This document shows positions 17,212 to 26,880 of a stretch of 53,458 nt of DNA, piece by piece. Source of the DNA: an uncultured Alphaproteobacteria bacterium (GTDB taxonomy: Bacteria; Pseudomonadota; Alphaproteobacteria; HIMB59; GCA-002718135); NCBI GenBank assembly GCA_902585605.1, contig CACIED010000007.1, positions 1 through 53,458 of the forward strand. Reading direction: 5' to 3'. Position numbers and translations under genes: made by a program. The stretch's first letter is position 1, and each line of letters opens with the position of its first letter. Under the pieces are notes generated by a model, which saw only the letters and a list, made by a program, of their open reading frames with translations, was not told where the DNA came from and searched no databases.

Positions 17212-18344
17212 TGAACGAAATGAATGAAGTTAGAAAACCTCCAGTAGCTACAACAGGTATTATTGGTTGGTTACGAATTAATTTATTCTTCAATTGGACA
17301 AACTCATTAATAACTTTATTTGTTATTTATTGTTTGTATCAGTTTATTCCTTGGATTTTAGATTGGACAATATTTTCAGCTGACTTTAAATACAATTATC
17401 TTGGTGAACAAATTACCAATCAAGAAATGTGCTCACGAAATTTAGATCCTGAAAACGGTGGAGCTTGTTGGGCAGTTATATATGTTAGGTTTTATCAATT
17501 TATTTATGGATTTTATCCAAAGGTTGAAGTTTGGAGAGTTAACGTCGCGTACGTTATGTTAGCGTTTGCGCTGCTACCTCTTTTGTATGCAAAACTTCCA
17601 TATAGAAAATATTTCTTATACTTTACATACATTTTCCCTGTAATTGCATATTTTTTACTTAATGGCGGATTGGGTTTTGCAGAAGTCTCTACTAACAAAT
17701 GGGGAGGTCTCCTAGTAACACTCGTCTTAGGCTGTACTGGAATTGCATTAGCTTTTCCTATTGGAATTATGTTGGCATTAGGCCGAAGATCTAAATTGCC
17801 GGTTATAAGCATGATGTGCACATTGTTTATTGAGTTTATTAGAGGTGTTCCTCTTATAACTTTACTATTCTTTGGAATGGTAATGCTTCCTTTATTTTTA
17901 CCTGAAGGAATAGATATGGATGGTTTAGTAAGAGTTCTTGTTGCTGTTACATTATTTCAATCAGCTTATATGGCAGAGGTTATAAGAGGAGGATTACAGG
18001 CTATACCCCCTGGTCAATATGAAGCTGCTAAATCACTTGGGATGTCTTATTGGAGAATGAATTTATTAATTATTCTTCCTCAAGCTATTAGAATTTCCAT
18101 ACCCCCAATAGTCAACACATCTATAGGTTTATTTAAGGACACAACTTTAGTTATTATTGTAGGAATATTAGATTTATTAGGTATTGGGAGAGGTACTTTA
18201 GCAGATACTAATTGGTTAGGCTTATCTTATGAAATTTACTTTTTCGTTAGTTTGGTATTTTTTATATTCACATTTGGAATGTCTAGATACAGTTTGTATT
18301 TGGAAAAGAAATTAAAAACAGGTATTAATATGGGGGCTGATTAA
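17211..18344 (+). CDS. aapM: General L-amino-acid ABC transporter permease
   Basis: Second permease of the Aap importer, 377 residues. Seen: an N-terminal cytoplasmic stretch of about 30 residues, [16 protein letters not shown] (the conserved RGxP element of polar amino acid permeases), and the EAA loop [16 protein letters not shown] followed by [12 protein letters not shown], which contacts the AapP ATPase. Its start overlaps the aapQ stop (TAATG) and its stop is one base from aapP, so translation is coupled. The family imports a broad range of L-amino acids. Confidence 0.93.
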   Translation: MNEMNEVRKPPVATTGIIGWLRINLFFNWTNSLITLFVIYCLYQFIPWILDWTIFSADFKYNYLGEQITNQEMCSRNLDPENGGACWAVIYVRFYQFIYGFYPKVEVWRVNVAYVMLAFALLPLLYAKLPYRKYFLYFTYIFPVIAYFLLNGGLGFAEVSTNKWGGLLVTLVLGCTGIALAFPIGIMLALGRRSKLPVISMMCTLFIEFIRGVPLITLLFFGMVMLPLFLPEGIDMDGLVRVLVAVTLFQSAYMAEVIRGGLQAIPPGQYEAAKSLGMSYWRMNLLIILPQAIRISIPPIVNTSIGLFKDTTLVIIVGILDLLGIGRGTLADTNWLGLSYEIYFFVSLVFFIFTFGMSRYSLYLEKKLKTGINMGAD

Positions 18345-18345
18345 A

Positions 18346-19089
18346 ATGAGTGAAGAATCAATAATTTCATTAAAAAATGTAAATAAGTGGTTTGGAGATT
18401 TTCATGTATTACAAGATGTAAATCTCGAAGTTAAGAAAAAAGAAAGAATTGTAGTATGTGGACCTTCCGGTTCTGGTAAATCTACAATGATCAGATGTAT
18501 TAATAGATTGGAAGAACATCAAGAGGGTTCAATTGTCGTTGATGGTATTGAGTTAACTGGAAATTTAAAAAATATTGATAATGTTAGGAAAGAAGTTGGA
18601 ATGGTATTTCAACAATTTAATTTATTTCCTCATTTATCTGTAAAAGAAAATATAACGTTAGCTCCAATTTGGGTTAAAAAAATGCCAAAAGCAGAAGCTG
18701 AAGAGCTTGCTATGAGGCAGTTAGAAATAGTAAAAATTCCTGAACAGGCCAACAAATATCCTGGTCAATTATCTGGTGGTCAACAACAAAGAGTAGCAAT
18801 TGCTAGATCTTTGGCAATGAACCCTAACATAATGCTTTTTGATGAACCAACTTCAGCTCTAGATCCTGAAATGATTAAAGAAGTTTTAGATGTTATGGTT
18901 GATTTGGCAAACGGTGGAATGACCATGATTGTTGTTACGCATGAAATGGGTTTCGCTAAAACAGTTGCTGATAGAATGGTGTTTATGGATGAAGGAAAAA
19001 TTGTTGAAGAAGCTAGCCCAGATAAGTTTTTTAATAATCCAGAAAGTGATCGTACAAAGTTATTTTTAAGTCAGATTCTTCATCAGTAA
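18346..19089 (+). CDS. aapP: General L-amino-acid ABC transporter ATP-binding protein
   Basis: ATPase of the Aap importer, 247 residues. Complete nucleotide-binding domain: Walker [10 protein letters not shown] near residue 40, Q-loop [10 protein letters not shown], signature LSGGQQQR, Walker [13 protein letters not shown], and the switch His in VVTHEMGFA. It closely follows the HisP/GlnQ/AapP pattern for polar amino acids. It is the last gene of the operon; the next gene, alaX, converges with only one base between stops, and no hairpin terminator is visible there. Confidence 0.96.
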   Translation: MSEESIISLKNVNKWFGDFHVLQDVNLEVKKKERIVVCGPSGSGKSTMIRCINRLEEHQEGSIVVDGIELTGNLKNIDNVRKEVGMVFQQFNLFPHLSVKENITLAPIWVKKMPKAEAEELAMRQLEIVKIPEQANKYPGQLSGGQQQRVAIARSLAMNPNIMLFDEPTSALDPEMIKEVLDVMVDLANGGMTMIVVTHEMGFAKTVADRMVFMDEGKIVEEASPDKFFNNPESDRTKLFLSQILHQ

Positions 19090-19090
19090 T

Positions 19091-19792
19091 TTAAGAAGAT
19101 AACAATAAATTAACTCTTCTATTCATTTTACCTTTGTTTTCTATTTTGCCGATTTGAATTTTACCAATCTCATTAGTTGATTTCACATGTGTACCACCAC
19201 AAGGTTGTAAATCAATATCACCAATTCTAATTAATCTTATTTTACCATCTACTTGCGGAGGTTTTACTGACATAGTTCTGACTAGTTCAGGTTTTTCTTC
19301 CAATATACTACTTTCAATTACTTCACTTGTAACGATATGATTATCTTCAACCAACAAATTTATTTTTTCTTCCAATTCTTCTTTATTTATTTGTTTATCT
19401 GGATCATTAAAATCTAATCGACTTTTTTCATAACCAATTTGACCGCCAGTTACTCCTAAAGGGATTATAGAACACAACAAGTGCAGTGCAGTATGCATTC
19501 TCATATGCTTGTATCGTAAATCCCAATTTATTTTTCCAATTATTTCAGCATTCTCTTCAAGATCTTTTAGATCATCTACAATATTTATTATTTTATTATT
19601 TTCTTTAATAGTATCTAAAACTTGTATTTTTATACTTTCAGCTTCTATTGCACCTATGTCCCCAGGTTGACCGCCACTTTTTGCATAAAATGCTGTCTTA
19701 TCTAACTCAATACGATTTTCTTCTTTCACAATACCTATAATTTTTGCTTTAAATTCTTTAAGGTATGCATCATCTTCGAATAATTTTGTCAT
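19091..19792 (-). CDS. alaX: Free-standing alanyl-tRNA editing protein (AlaX)
   Basis: 233-residue trans-editing factor homologous to the editing domain of alanyl-tRNA synthetase. It hydrolyses mis-charged Ser-tRNA(Ala) and in some forms Gly-tRNA(Ala). Seen: an N-terminal barrel-like domain with FYAKSGGQPGDIG, the zinc-binding HxxxH as His100/His104 in MHTALH, and the second zinc half as CGGTHVK with Cys198 and His202. All four ligands are intact, so the enzyme should be active. It lacks any synthetase catalytic domain (AlaX-M/S-like length). It diverges from umuD, and the SOS box lies 63 bases upstream of its start codon, so joint control is conceivable. Confidence 0.9.
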   Translation of the reverse strand: MTKLFEDDAYLKEFKAKIIGIVKEENRIELDKTAFYAKSGGQPGDIGAIEAESIKIQVLDTIKENNKIINIVDDLKDLEENAEIIGKINWDLRYKHMRMHTALHLLCSIIPLGVTGGQIGYEKSRLDFNDPDKQINKEELEEKINLLVEDNHIVTSEVIESSILEEKPELVRTMSVKPPQVDGKIRLIRIGDIDLQPCGGTHVKSTNEIGKIQIGKIENKGKMNRRVNLLLSS

Positions 19793-19825
19793 AGCTTTTT
19801 TTAACAGTATTTTAAAAATATTATA

Positions 19826-19869
19826 TTGACTTTTTTCTCATTCTAGATAGATTAGAACAAAAGTAGAAC
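19826..19869 (+). promoter_or_regulatory. umuDC promoter with direct-repeat SOS (LexA) box
   Basis: GAAC (19855-19858), seven bases, GAAC (19866-19869): exactly the alphaproteobacterial LexA target GTTC-N7-GTTC read on the other strand. Upstream is a candidate -35 TTGACT (19826-19831) and, after 16 bases, -10 TAGATT (19848-19853), so the box would cover the transcription start. It precedes umuD by 62 bases. The repeat is seen directly; LexA binding is inferred from the known alphaproteobacterial motif and the SOS nature of umuDC. Confidence 0.8.
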
Positions 19870-19931
19870 AAATAATTTTATAAATAATATAATTATTATT
19901 TATCAATTATTTAAATATTTTTTCTAATATT

Positions 19932-20369
19932 ATGTCTAAAAAAATAGAAAACTTAATATTTAAAGCTGAATCCAAAGGAGATCAAATAACACCTTATTTT
20001 CTTGATACAGTATCTGCAGGTTTTCCATCTCCAGCTACTGATTATATGGAAAACAAACTTGATCTTAATGAATATTTGGTTCAACGTCCAACAGCAACCT
20101 ATATCGTTAAAGCTAATGGCCCTTCTATGACCGACGCAGGCATATTATCAGGTGATTTACTTATTGTTGATAGAAGTATCACACCTCGTAACGACAATAT
20201 TGTTATAGCTTCCATCTTTGGTGACCTAACAGTTAAAAAACTGAAAAAGAAAGATCAGTCACTATTTTTGATTTCTGCCAATAGTGAGTATCCTAGTATT
20301 CAAGTTAAAGAAGAAATGGAGTGTTTTATATGGGGGGTAGTAACATATGTCATACACAAAACTACTTAA
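19932..20369 (+). CDS. umuD: UmuD-like SOS mutagenesis protein (S24 peptidase)
   Basis: Self-cleaving accessory protein of DNA polymerase V, 145 residues. RecA filament-triggered cleavage yields UmuD', which activates UmuC for lesion bypass. Seen: cleavage site Ala29-Gly30 in SAGFPSPA (E. coli Cys24-Gly25), nucleophile Ser65 in GPSMTDAGI and general-base Lys102 in LTVKKL. The Ser-Lys spacing of 37 equals that of E. coli (60/97), so the protease is intact. No DNA-binding N-terminal domain is present, which rules out LexA. No clear Shine-Dalgarno precedes the ATG. It overlaps umuC by 23 bases. Confidence 0.94.
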   Translation: MSKKIENLIFKAESKGDQITPYFLDTVSAGFPSPATDYMENKLDLNEYLVQRPTATYIVKANGPSMTDAGILSGDLLIVDRSITPRNDNIVIASIFGDLTVKKLKKKDQSLFLISANSEYPSIQVKEEMECFIWGVVTYVIHKTT

Positions 20370-21651
20370 TAGAAATCATAACTCAGTAAATCAATCTATC
20401 GCATTGATAGATTGCAATAATTTTTATGCGTCATGTGAAAGAATATTTAATCCAAAACTTATAGGAAAACCAATTGTCGTACTTTCCAATAATGATGGTT
20501 GTATCATTGCACGATCAAAAGAAGCAAAAAAATTAGGGATAAAAATGGGTGAACCTTATTTTAAAGCAAAAAATATTATTGAAAAAAATGATGTTAAAGT
20601 TTTTTCATCTAATTATTCTTTGTATGGTGATATTTCTCAGAGAGTAATGGAGACTTTATCAAGTTTCTCTTCAGAGGTAGAAATCTACTCTATAGATGAA
20701 GCATTTCTTGGTTTAAATGGTTTTGAGAACTATGAGCTAAACACTTATTGCAGACATATTAGGCAAATAATTAAGAGGTGGGTTGGTATTCCAGTTAGTA
20801 TTGGAGTGGGGCCAACAAAAACACTATCAAAAATAGCTAATCATTTAGCAAAAAAACAACCAGAATATAAAGGTGTGTGCATACTAAAAAACAAAATAGA
20901 AATAAAAAAAGCATTAGAATTAACATCTATTGAAGAAGTATGGGGCATTGGAAGAAGATTATCTCTTTTCCTGAAAAAATATAATATTCATAATGCTTAT
21001 CAATTTTCACAAATGGACAGAGGATGGATAAGAAAAAATATGGGTGTAGTAGGAGAGAAGACATACCTAGAATTAAATAGTGTATCGTGTTTAGAACTTG
21101 ATTTAGTTCCAAGCGATAAACAAAGTTGTTGTGTTTCAAGATCATTTAGTCAGCCAATAGAAAAATTATTTGATTTGGAGGAATCAATATCAACTTATGG
21201 ATCAAGAGTATCAGAGAAGATAAGGGAAGAGGGGTTAGTTGCTGAGTCGATGAGTATTTTTGTTTTAACAAATCATTTTAATAGAAGAGAGAAACAATAT
21301 TCAAATTCAATAAAACTACATTTACCTTTTCCAACAAATAATAGCATAAAAATTGTTAAAAGAGCTCTTGAAGGAATTAGAAAAATATATCGACCAGGAT
21401 TTCGTTATAAAAAAGCTGGAATTATATTATATGGTCTTAGCAGGCACAATGTAACTAGAGGATTGCTTGATTATGACCGTGATACATCGGATAGAATAAT
21501 GAATACTATTGATAATATTAATTCTAGATATGGAAGTTCAACGTTAAAGATAGCTTCTGAAGGTATAGAAAAAATATGGAAGATGAAAAGAGAAAACGTA
21601 TCCCCATGTTATACAACACGTTTTGAAGAATTGGTGGAAGTTAAGGCTTAG
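20347..21651 (+). CDS. umuC: DNA polymerase V catalytic subunit UmuC (Y-family)
   Basis: Error-prone translesion polymerase, 434 residues. Seen: metal-binding Asp22 in LIDCNNFYASCE, VVLSNNDGCIIARS, catalytic YSIDEAF near residue 115, the helix-hairpin-helix region ELTSIEEVWGIGRR, and the C-terminal little-finger domain ending in the UmuC-specific tail. The chosen ATG lies inside umuD and gives about 16 extra residues before the usual start of the fold. A GGGGGG run sits about 10 bases ahead of it; a TTG at 20404 is a shorter alternative. It is co-transcribed with umuD under the SOS box, and its stop is 6 bases from the 3' end of tRNA-Asn on the other strand. Confidence 0.95.
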   Translation: MSYTKLLNRNHNSVNQSIALIDCNNFYASCERIFNPKLIGKPIVVLSNNDGCIIARSKEAKKLGIKMGEPYFKAKNIIEKNDVKVFSSNYSLYGDISQRVMETLSSFSSEVEIYSIDEAFLGLNGFENYELNTYCRHIRQIIKRWVGIPVSIGVGPTKTLSKIANHLAKKQPEYKGVCILKNKIEIKKALELTSIEEVWGIGRRLSLFLKKYNIHNAYQFSQMDRGWIRKNMGVVGEKTYLELNSVSCLELDLVPSDKQSCCVSRSFSQPIEKLFDLEESISTYGSRVSEKIREEGLVAESMSIFVLTNHFNRREKQYSNSIKLHLPFPTNNSIKIVKRALEGIRKIYRPGFRYKKAGIILYGLSRHNVTRGLLDYDRDTSDRIMNTIDNINSRYGSSTLKIASEGIEKIWKMKRENVSPCYTTRFEELVEVKA

Positions 21652-21657
21652 AAAAAA

Positions 21658-21732
21658 TGGCTCCCCGGGCCGGGCTCGAACCAGCGACCGATCGGTTAAC
21701 AGCCGATTGCTCTACCACTGAGCTACCGAGGA
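21658..21732 (-). tRNA. tRNA-Asn (anticodon GTT)
   Basis: On the minus strand: acceptor TCCTCGG/CCGGGGA (one T-G wobble), D-arm GTAGCTCAGTGGTAGAGCA, anticodon stem ATCGG/CCGAT around CTGTTAA (anticodon GTT), T-loop TTCGAGC, discriminator G and an encoded CCA (21658-21660). Confidence 0.96.
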
Positions 21733-21779
21733 ACACAATTTTGTTGATAATAAAAAAAAATTAAAAAACAAGAAAAATT

Positions 21780-21853
21780 TGGAGGCTCGGAGCGGAATCG
21801 AACCGCTGTGCAAGGCTTTGCAGGCCCCTACATCACCACTCTGCCACCGAGCC
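21780..21853 (-). tRNA. tRNA-Cys (anticodon GCA)
   Basis: On the minus strand: acceptor GGCTCGG/CCGAGCC, anticodon stem GGGGC/GCCTT with two G-U pairs around CTGCAAA (anticodon GCA), T-loop TTCGATT, discriminator T and an encoded CCA. It lies 47 bases upstream of tRNA-Asn on the same strand, so both are probably one transcript. Confidence 0.95.
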
Positions 21854-21977
21854 TAAAAAAAATGACAATTATCACTATATTATTTCTAGTCAATTAATGA
21901 AAAAAAATTCTAAAGATTAATAATATAATTTAAATAATTGATTATATAGTAGGTTTATATAAAGCATCCTTTAAGAA

Positions 21978-22637
21978 ATGAGTGAAACATTTGAAATTGC
22001 AAGAAAAAATATGGTTGTTAATCAGTTAAGACCAAACAAAATTAATGAAGAAAATATCTTACAAATATTTGAAAATACTCCTAAAGAAAATTATTTGGAT
22101 ATCAGCTTAGGTAAGAATTGTTACCTAGATAATAATTTAGATATAACTGACAAAAGAGGATATCTTAAAAATTTACACTTAGCTCAAATTATAAAATATT
22201 CGAAAATATTACCTAATGACAAAGTATTGCATATAGGTGGCTTAACTGGTTACTTTTCTGCTTTAATTAGCTCACTATGTAAAGAACTTCATGTTGTAGA
22301 AGAAAATAGAGAACTATTTAAATTATTAGAACATAATATTAACAATACTGATAATACTAATATTAGTTTATTTAATCATAATTTGTTAGATGGATTATCT
22401 GATAAAGCTCCATTTAGTTTAATTATTATTGATGGACCTATATTTAAAATAACTGATAAGTTAAAGAATCAACTAGCAATGAATGGAGGAAGGTTAATAT
22501 ATATAAAAAAAATATATGATAATTTGGGTAAAGCTTATAAAATTATAAGAAATGAAGATTTGTATTCATCTGAGTATTTATTTGATGTAATGTGTAGTTA
22601 TCAAATTCAAGAACAACAAGAGGATTTTAAATTTTAA
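21978..22637 (+). CDS. Protein-L-isoaspartate methyltransferase-like protein (probably not a true PIMT)
   Basis: 219-residue Rossmann-fold methyltransferase-like protein of the type that precedes tolC in many alphaproteobacteria. Seen: the N-terminal ARKNMVVNQLRPNKI helix typical of that group, a modified SAM motif I (VLHIGGLTGYFSALIS, where true enzymes have EIGTGSGY), and FSLIIIDGPI for motif post-II. The QTISQP substrate loop of genuine Pcm, present in the second homologue at 38319, is absent here. It may methylate something else or have lost activity. The stop abuts the tolC ATG, so the two are coupled. Confidence 0.75.
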   Translation: MSETFEIARKNMVVNQLRPNKINEENILQIFENTPKENYLDISLGKNCYLDNNLDITDKRGYLKNLHLAQIIKYSKILPNDKVLHIGGLTGYFSALISSLCKELHVVEENRELFKLLEHNINNTDNTNISLFNHNLLDGLSDKAPFSLIIIDGPIFKITDKLKNQLAMNGGRLIYIKKIYDNLGKAYKIIRNEDLYSSEYLFDVMCSYQIQEQQEDFKF

Positions 22638-23924
22638 ATGCGATTATTTATATTTTTCTTATTACTTATTTATTCTCAATCTATATTTGCACTATCGATT
22701 GATGATTCTGTAAAAAGTACGATTGCAAATAATTTGAAAGTAAAAATTGCTTTTGAAAAATTAAATGAAAGCAAAGAAACTATTGAAGTAGCTATAGGCA
22801 AAAAACTTCCAACAGTTACTGGCATAATTTCTGGTACATATAGTAATAGTGATACAACATCAGCAGCTGGTGTATCAACAACACCAGAGACTTTTACAGA
22901 TAAATATAAAGTTAGTATCACTCAAAATTTGTATGATGGAGGTGAAAAAAGTTTAGAAATAGAAAGATCAAAAATTATTTACGAAAATGCAGTTATAAAC
23001 TTTTATAAAACAGTTCAAGATTTATCGCTTACAGCTGTAGAAGGTTATTTAACCGTAATAAATTATGAAAAATCATTAGAGGCTTCCGAAAAAAATTTTG
23101 ATTCTGTTTCAAGATTTTTAGAAGAAGTAAAATTAAAATATGAATTGGGATCAGCAACCATAACTGAATTGAAAAATGCTGAGAGTGCGTTTTCAATTGC
23201 TGAAACAAATCTTTTTTCAGCCGAACAAAACTACAAAGTCAGTTTAAAAACATTTAAATCAATTGTTGGTAAAGAAGCTATTAATTTAGAAGATTATGTA
23301 AATATTGAAGACGATTTGAATTTTGATAACATACTTTCTGAAGTTTATAAGAATAATTTTAATATTTTAATTGCTCAAAATAATATTAAAATTAAAGAGT
23401 TTGATCTTTCAAAAGAAAAAGGTTCTAATAAACCTACCCTAGATATAACAGCTTCCACTGAGTATTCGGATGGTTCACGAATAGATGCAGGAAGTGAAAA
23501 TACCAATGCAACAATAGGCTTAACTTTAACAATTCCTATATTTCAGCAAAACATTGACAAATCAGACATTAGAAAAATAAATTCTCAAATTTTACAAACT
23601 GAAATTGAGTTAGAGGATCTTAAAGAAAGTTTAAATATTGAGGTATCAAACTATTATAAAAACTATTTAGTTAGTAAATCAAATTTAAATACATCTTTAT
23701 TAACTATAGAGTATGCAAATACTCTTCTAGAAAGTACTCAAGAGGAATACAACCTTGGGACAAAATCTATCACTGATTTAATAGAAGCAGAAACTAATCT
23801 TTTAAACGTAAATGTTGAATATTTTAATGCAAATAAAAACTATCTGATTAATTATTTTAATTTACTAGCTTTAGATGGTTCACTGATTAAATTATTTGAG
23901 GAGTATCTTCCTAGCTATAATTAG
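22638..23924 (+). CDS. tolC: TolC-family outer-membrane efflux protein
   Basis: Outer-membrane channel of type I secretion and tripartite efflux systems, 428 residues. Signal peptide MRLFIFFLLLIYSQSIFA (about 18 residues), then two internally repeated OEP domains. Seen in each half: KYELGSATITELKNAES in the first and EYNLGTKSITDLIEAETNL in the second, the hallmark of the periplasmic helical barrel. The sequence GLTLTIPIFQQNIDKSDIR marks a membrane strand region. No inner-membrane or adaptor partner is adjacent, as is normal for TolC in the pcm-like/tolC/popZ/valS order. Confidence 0.93.
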   Translation: MRLFIFFLLLIYSQSIFALSIDDSVKSTIANNLKVKIAFEKLNESKETIEVAIGKKLPTVTGIISGTYSNSDTTSAAGVSTTPETFTDKYKVSITQNLYDGGEKSLEIERSKIIYENAVINFYKTVQDLSLTAVEGYLTVINYEKSLEASEKNFDSVSRFLEEVKLKYELGSATITELKNAESAFSIAETNLFSAEQNYKVSLKTFKSIVGKEAINLEDYVNIEDDLNFDNILSEVYKNNFNILIAQNNIKIKEFDLSKEKGSNKPTLDITASTEYSDGSRIDAGSENTNATIGLTLTIPIFQQNIDKSDIRKINSQILQTEIELEDLKESLNIEVSNYYKNYLVSKSNLNTSLLTIEYANTLLESTQEEYNLGTKSITDLIEAETNLLNVNVEYFNANKNYLINYFNLLALDGSLIKLFEEYLPSYN

Positions 23925-23961
23925 AGTTTTATTAATTTAATTAAACATTTATAATAACTAT

Positions 23962-24246
23962 ATGAATACAAAAAATTCTATCAATGAATCTCTTGAAGTC
24001 ATACGAAGAGCACTTGAAGATGAAAAAAATGAGTCAAATAAACATTCTTCATCTAATATTTTAATACTTAATCAAAAGGTTAACAGTGATGGTACAATAA
24101 AATTACTTCAAAAAGATGAAGAGATAAATAGTGAAATTAATGACATTATAGATCAAAAACTCTCCTATCTTGTAGAAAATAAAATTGAAAAAATACTTGA
24201 TGAGAAAATCCCAAAATTACTAAAAAATTATTTCGATTCAAAATAG
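23962..24246 (+). CDS. Short PopZ-like (DUF2497) protein
   Basis: 94-residue protein lying between tolC and valS, the conserved position of popZ in alphaproteobacteria. Seen: N-terminal ESLEVIRRALEDE (residues 8-20), resembling the PopZ opening helix EEILASIRRIISEDE. A short polar, Ser/Asn/Lys-rich linker (about 21-50) follows, then a C-terminal helical stretch with EINDIIDQKLSYLVENKIEK and LDEKIPKLLKNYF, comparable to the PopZ oligomerisation helices. Caulobacter PopZ is about twice as long because of a proline/acidic-rich linker, which is nearly absent here. PopZ organises the cell pole and anchors centromeres. Assignment rests on synteny plus weak end-motif similarity. Confidence 0.6.
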   Translation: MNTKNSINESLEVIRRALEDEKNESNKHSSSNILILNQKVNSDGTIKLLQKDEEINSEINDIIDQKLSYLVENKIEKILDEKIPKLLKNYFDSK

Positions 24247-24251
24247 TTACG

Positions 24252-26879
24252 ATGCTGCTTGATAAATTTTTTGATTTTTTAAAAGATGAAAAAAATCTTT
24301 ATTCGCAATGGGAGCAATCAAATTGTTTTAAACCACAAAAAGGAGGTGAACCTTATTCTATAATGATGCCACCACCTAATGTTACAGGCAGCTTACATAT
24401 GGGTCATGCTTTAACCTTCACAATTCAAGATATATTAATCAGATACCATAGAATGAAGGGTATGGAAGTATTGTGGCAAGCAGGGACAGATCATGCAGGA
24501 ATAGCTACTCAGATGGTGGTTGAAAGAAAATTAAGTGAGTCAAGCCTAGATCGACGATCTCTAGGTAGAGAAAAGTTTATTGAAAAAGTATGGGAATGGA
24601 AAAAAGAGTCGGGTGGTCAGATAAGTAATCAATTAAGAAGACTTGGTGCTTCTGCAGATTGGTCAAGAGAAAGATTTACTATGGATGAAGGACTTTCTAA
24701 TGCTGTTAAGAAAGTTTTTGTTAACTTATTTAATGATGGAATTATTTATAAAGATAAGAGATTGGTGAATTGGGATCCTAAACTTTTAACAGCTATTTCT
24801 GATCTAGAAGTAGAGCAAAGAGATACTGAAGGAAGTTTATGGCATATTAAATATCCTATAGGTGAAAATAATCATATCATTGTTGCAACAACAAGACCTG
24901 AGACAATGTTAGGTGATACTGCAGTTGCCGTTCATCCAGATGATGAAAAATATAAAAATCTAATTGGCAAATTTTGTAACTTACCAATTTCAAATAAGAA
25001 AATACCAATCATTGCTGATGAATATGCAGATCCTGAAAAAGGTTCTGGAGCTGTAAAAATTACACCTGCACATGACTTTAATGATTTTGAGGTAGGAAAG
25101 AGACATAATTTAGAATTTATTAATATTTTTAATGAAAATGCTAAACTGAATTCAAATGTGCCTGAAGAATTTCAAAATTTAGATCGATTTGTAGCAAGAA
25201 AACTAATTTTAAAAAAATTAGATGAAATGAATTTATTAATTAAAGAAGAAAAACAGCAAATGGTCATACCATATGGTGATAGATCAGGTGTTGTTATTGA
25301 ACCATGGCTGACAGACCAATGGTTTTGTGATGCAAAAAAATTATCAGTTGATCCAATATCAGCTGTTAAAGATAATAGTTCTAAATTTATTCCTAAACAA
25401 TGGGAAAATACTTTTTATAATTGGATGGAAAACATTCAACCGTGGTGTATTTCAAGACAGTTATGGTGGGGACATCAAATTCCTGCATGGTATGGTCCTG
25501 ATAATAAATATTTTGTTAGTGAAACTCTAGAAGGGGCACAAAATCAAGCAAAAGAATTTTATGGAAAGGATGTTGAGCTTAGACAAGATGAAGACGTTCT
25601 AGATACTTGGTTTTCTTCTGCTCTATGGACATTCTCTACTTTAGATTGGCCAAATAAAACGTATGAATTAGATAAATTTTATCCTGGTAATGTTTTGGTT
25701 ACTGGTTTTGATATTATATTTTTTTGGGTTGCTCGGATGATGATGATGGGTTCTTATTTTATGAAGGAGACTCCATTTAAAGATATTTATATTCATCCTT
25801 TAATACGTGATGAAAAAGGACAAAAAATGTCCAAATCAAAAGGGAACATAATCGATCCTTTAGAGTTATTAGATAAATATGGCGCTGATACATTAAGATT
25901 TACACTAACAGCACTATTAAATCCTGGACGAGATGTAAAATTATCTGAAACTAGAGTTAAAGGATATAAATCATTCACAAATAAAATTTGGAATGCTGGA
26001 AAATTTTTACAAATGAATAATACAATTTTTATAGATGATATTTCAATGGATACAATTATTTTTGATGCAAACAAATGGATAATAAAGGAATTGAATGATT
26101 TGAACACTCAACTTGATCAATTAACTAAAAAGTATTTGTTTCATGAAATAGCCAATAAAATTTATCATTTCGTATGGCATACTTATTGTGATTGGTACAT
26201 TGAAATTATTAAACAAAATTTTGAAAATGAAAAATTTGCTGATGAAATTAAAAAAGTTTCTGGATGGACATTTATTCAAGTTTTAAAGATCATTCACCCT
26301 ATTATGCCATTTATTAGTGAAAAATTATGGAGAACTTTAGTTGATGATAAATCATATTTAATGAACCAAGTTTTTCAAAATTATACAACAAATAATTCTT
26401 TTAATAGTTCTAAAAAAAACTTCAAAATATTCATTGAATTCATAACATCTATAAGAAATTTGAGATCAGAACTAAACATACCCTATAAACAATTAATTAA
26501 TATTTCTATAGAAGCAAAAAATGAAGAACTTAATAAATTTCTAATTGCCTATAAAAATGAAATAAGTAATTTTTTAAAAACCAAAGATATTAGTTTTGAT
26601 AAAATTCAACCTAATAAGAATTCAGCTTTAATTGTTTTAAGATCATTGTCAGTTTTAATCCCTTTGGATGGTATTATTGACTCAGAAGCAGAAATTAAAA
26701 AATTAAATAAGAAAAAGCAAGTTGAGCAAGAAAAATTTAATAAAGTTAATGACAAATTAAAAAATGATAATTTTATGAATAAAGCATCAGAAGAAATTAT
26801 TAATAAATTTAAAAATGAGGCAAATATTTATAAATCTTCTATTGAAAAAATTGATCAAATAATAAATACTATTAAATAG
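24252..26879 (+). CDS. valS: Valyl-tRNA synthetase
   Basis: Charges tRNA-Val; 875 residues, the normal class I size. Seen: [14 protein letters not shown] (HIGH motif) near residue 40, [13 protein letters not shown], the CP1 editing domain with [29 protein letters not shown] (KMSKS) near residue 525, and a C-terminal coiled coil with [18 protein letters not shown]. It starts 5 bases after the PopZ-like gene, an order conserved in alphaproteobacteria, and is followed by ilvD after one base. Confidence 0.97.
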   Translation: MLLDKFFDFLKDEKNLYSQWEQSNCFKPQKGGEPYSIMMPPPNVTGSLHMGHALTFTIQDILIRYHRMKGMEVLWQAGTDHAGIATQMVVERKLSESSLDRRSLGREKFIEKVWEWKKESGGQISNQLRRLGASADWSRERFTMDEGLSNAVKKVFVNLFNDGIIYKDKRLVNWDPKLLTAISDLEVEQRDTEGSLWHIKYPIGENNHIIVATTRPETMLGDTAVAVHPDDEKYKNLIGKFCNLPISNKKIPIIADEYADPEKGSGAVKITPAHDFNDFEVGKRHNLEFINIFNENAKLNSNVPEEFQNLDRFVARKLILKKLDEMNLLIKEEKQQMVIPYGDRSGVVIEPWLTDQWFCDAKKLSVDPISAVKDNSSKFIPKQWENTFYNWMENIQPWCISRQLWWGHQIPAWYGPDNKYFVSETLEGAQNQAKEFYGKDVELRQDEDVLDTWFSSALWTFSTLDWPNKTYELDKFYPGNVLVTGFDIIFFWVARMMMMGSYFMKETPFKDIYIHPLIRDEKGQKMSKSKGNIIDPLELLDKYGADTLRFTLTALLNPGRDVKLSETRVKGYKSFTNKIWNAGKFLQMNNTIFIDDISMDTIIFDANKWIIKELNDLNTQLDQLTKKYLFHEIANKIYHFVWHTYCDWYIEIIKQNFENEKFADEIKKVSGWTFIQVLKIIHPIMPFISEKLWRTLVDDKSYLMNQVFQNYTTNNSFNSSKKNFKIFIEFITSIRNLRSELNIPYKQLINISIEAKNEELNKFLIAYKNEISNFLKTKDISFDKIQPNKNSALIVLRSLSVLIPLDGIIDSEAEIKKLNKKKQVEQEKFNKVNDKLKNDNFMNKASEEIINKFKNEANIYKSSIEKIDQIINTIK

Positions 26880-26880
26880 A

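Noticed and set aside
19932..20369. LexA repressor for the S24 peptidase gene
   Set aside because: There is no N-terminal DNA-binding domain, the size is 145 residues, and umuC follows directly.
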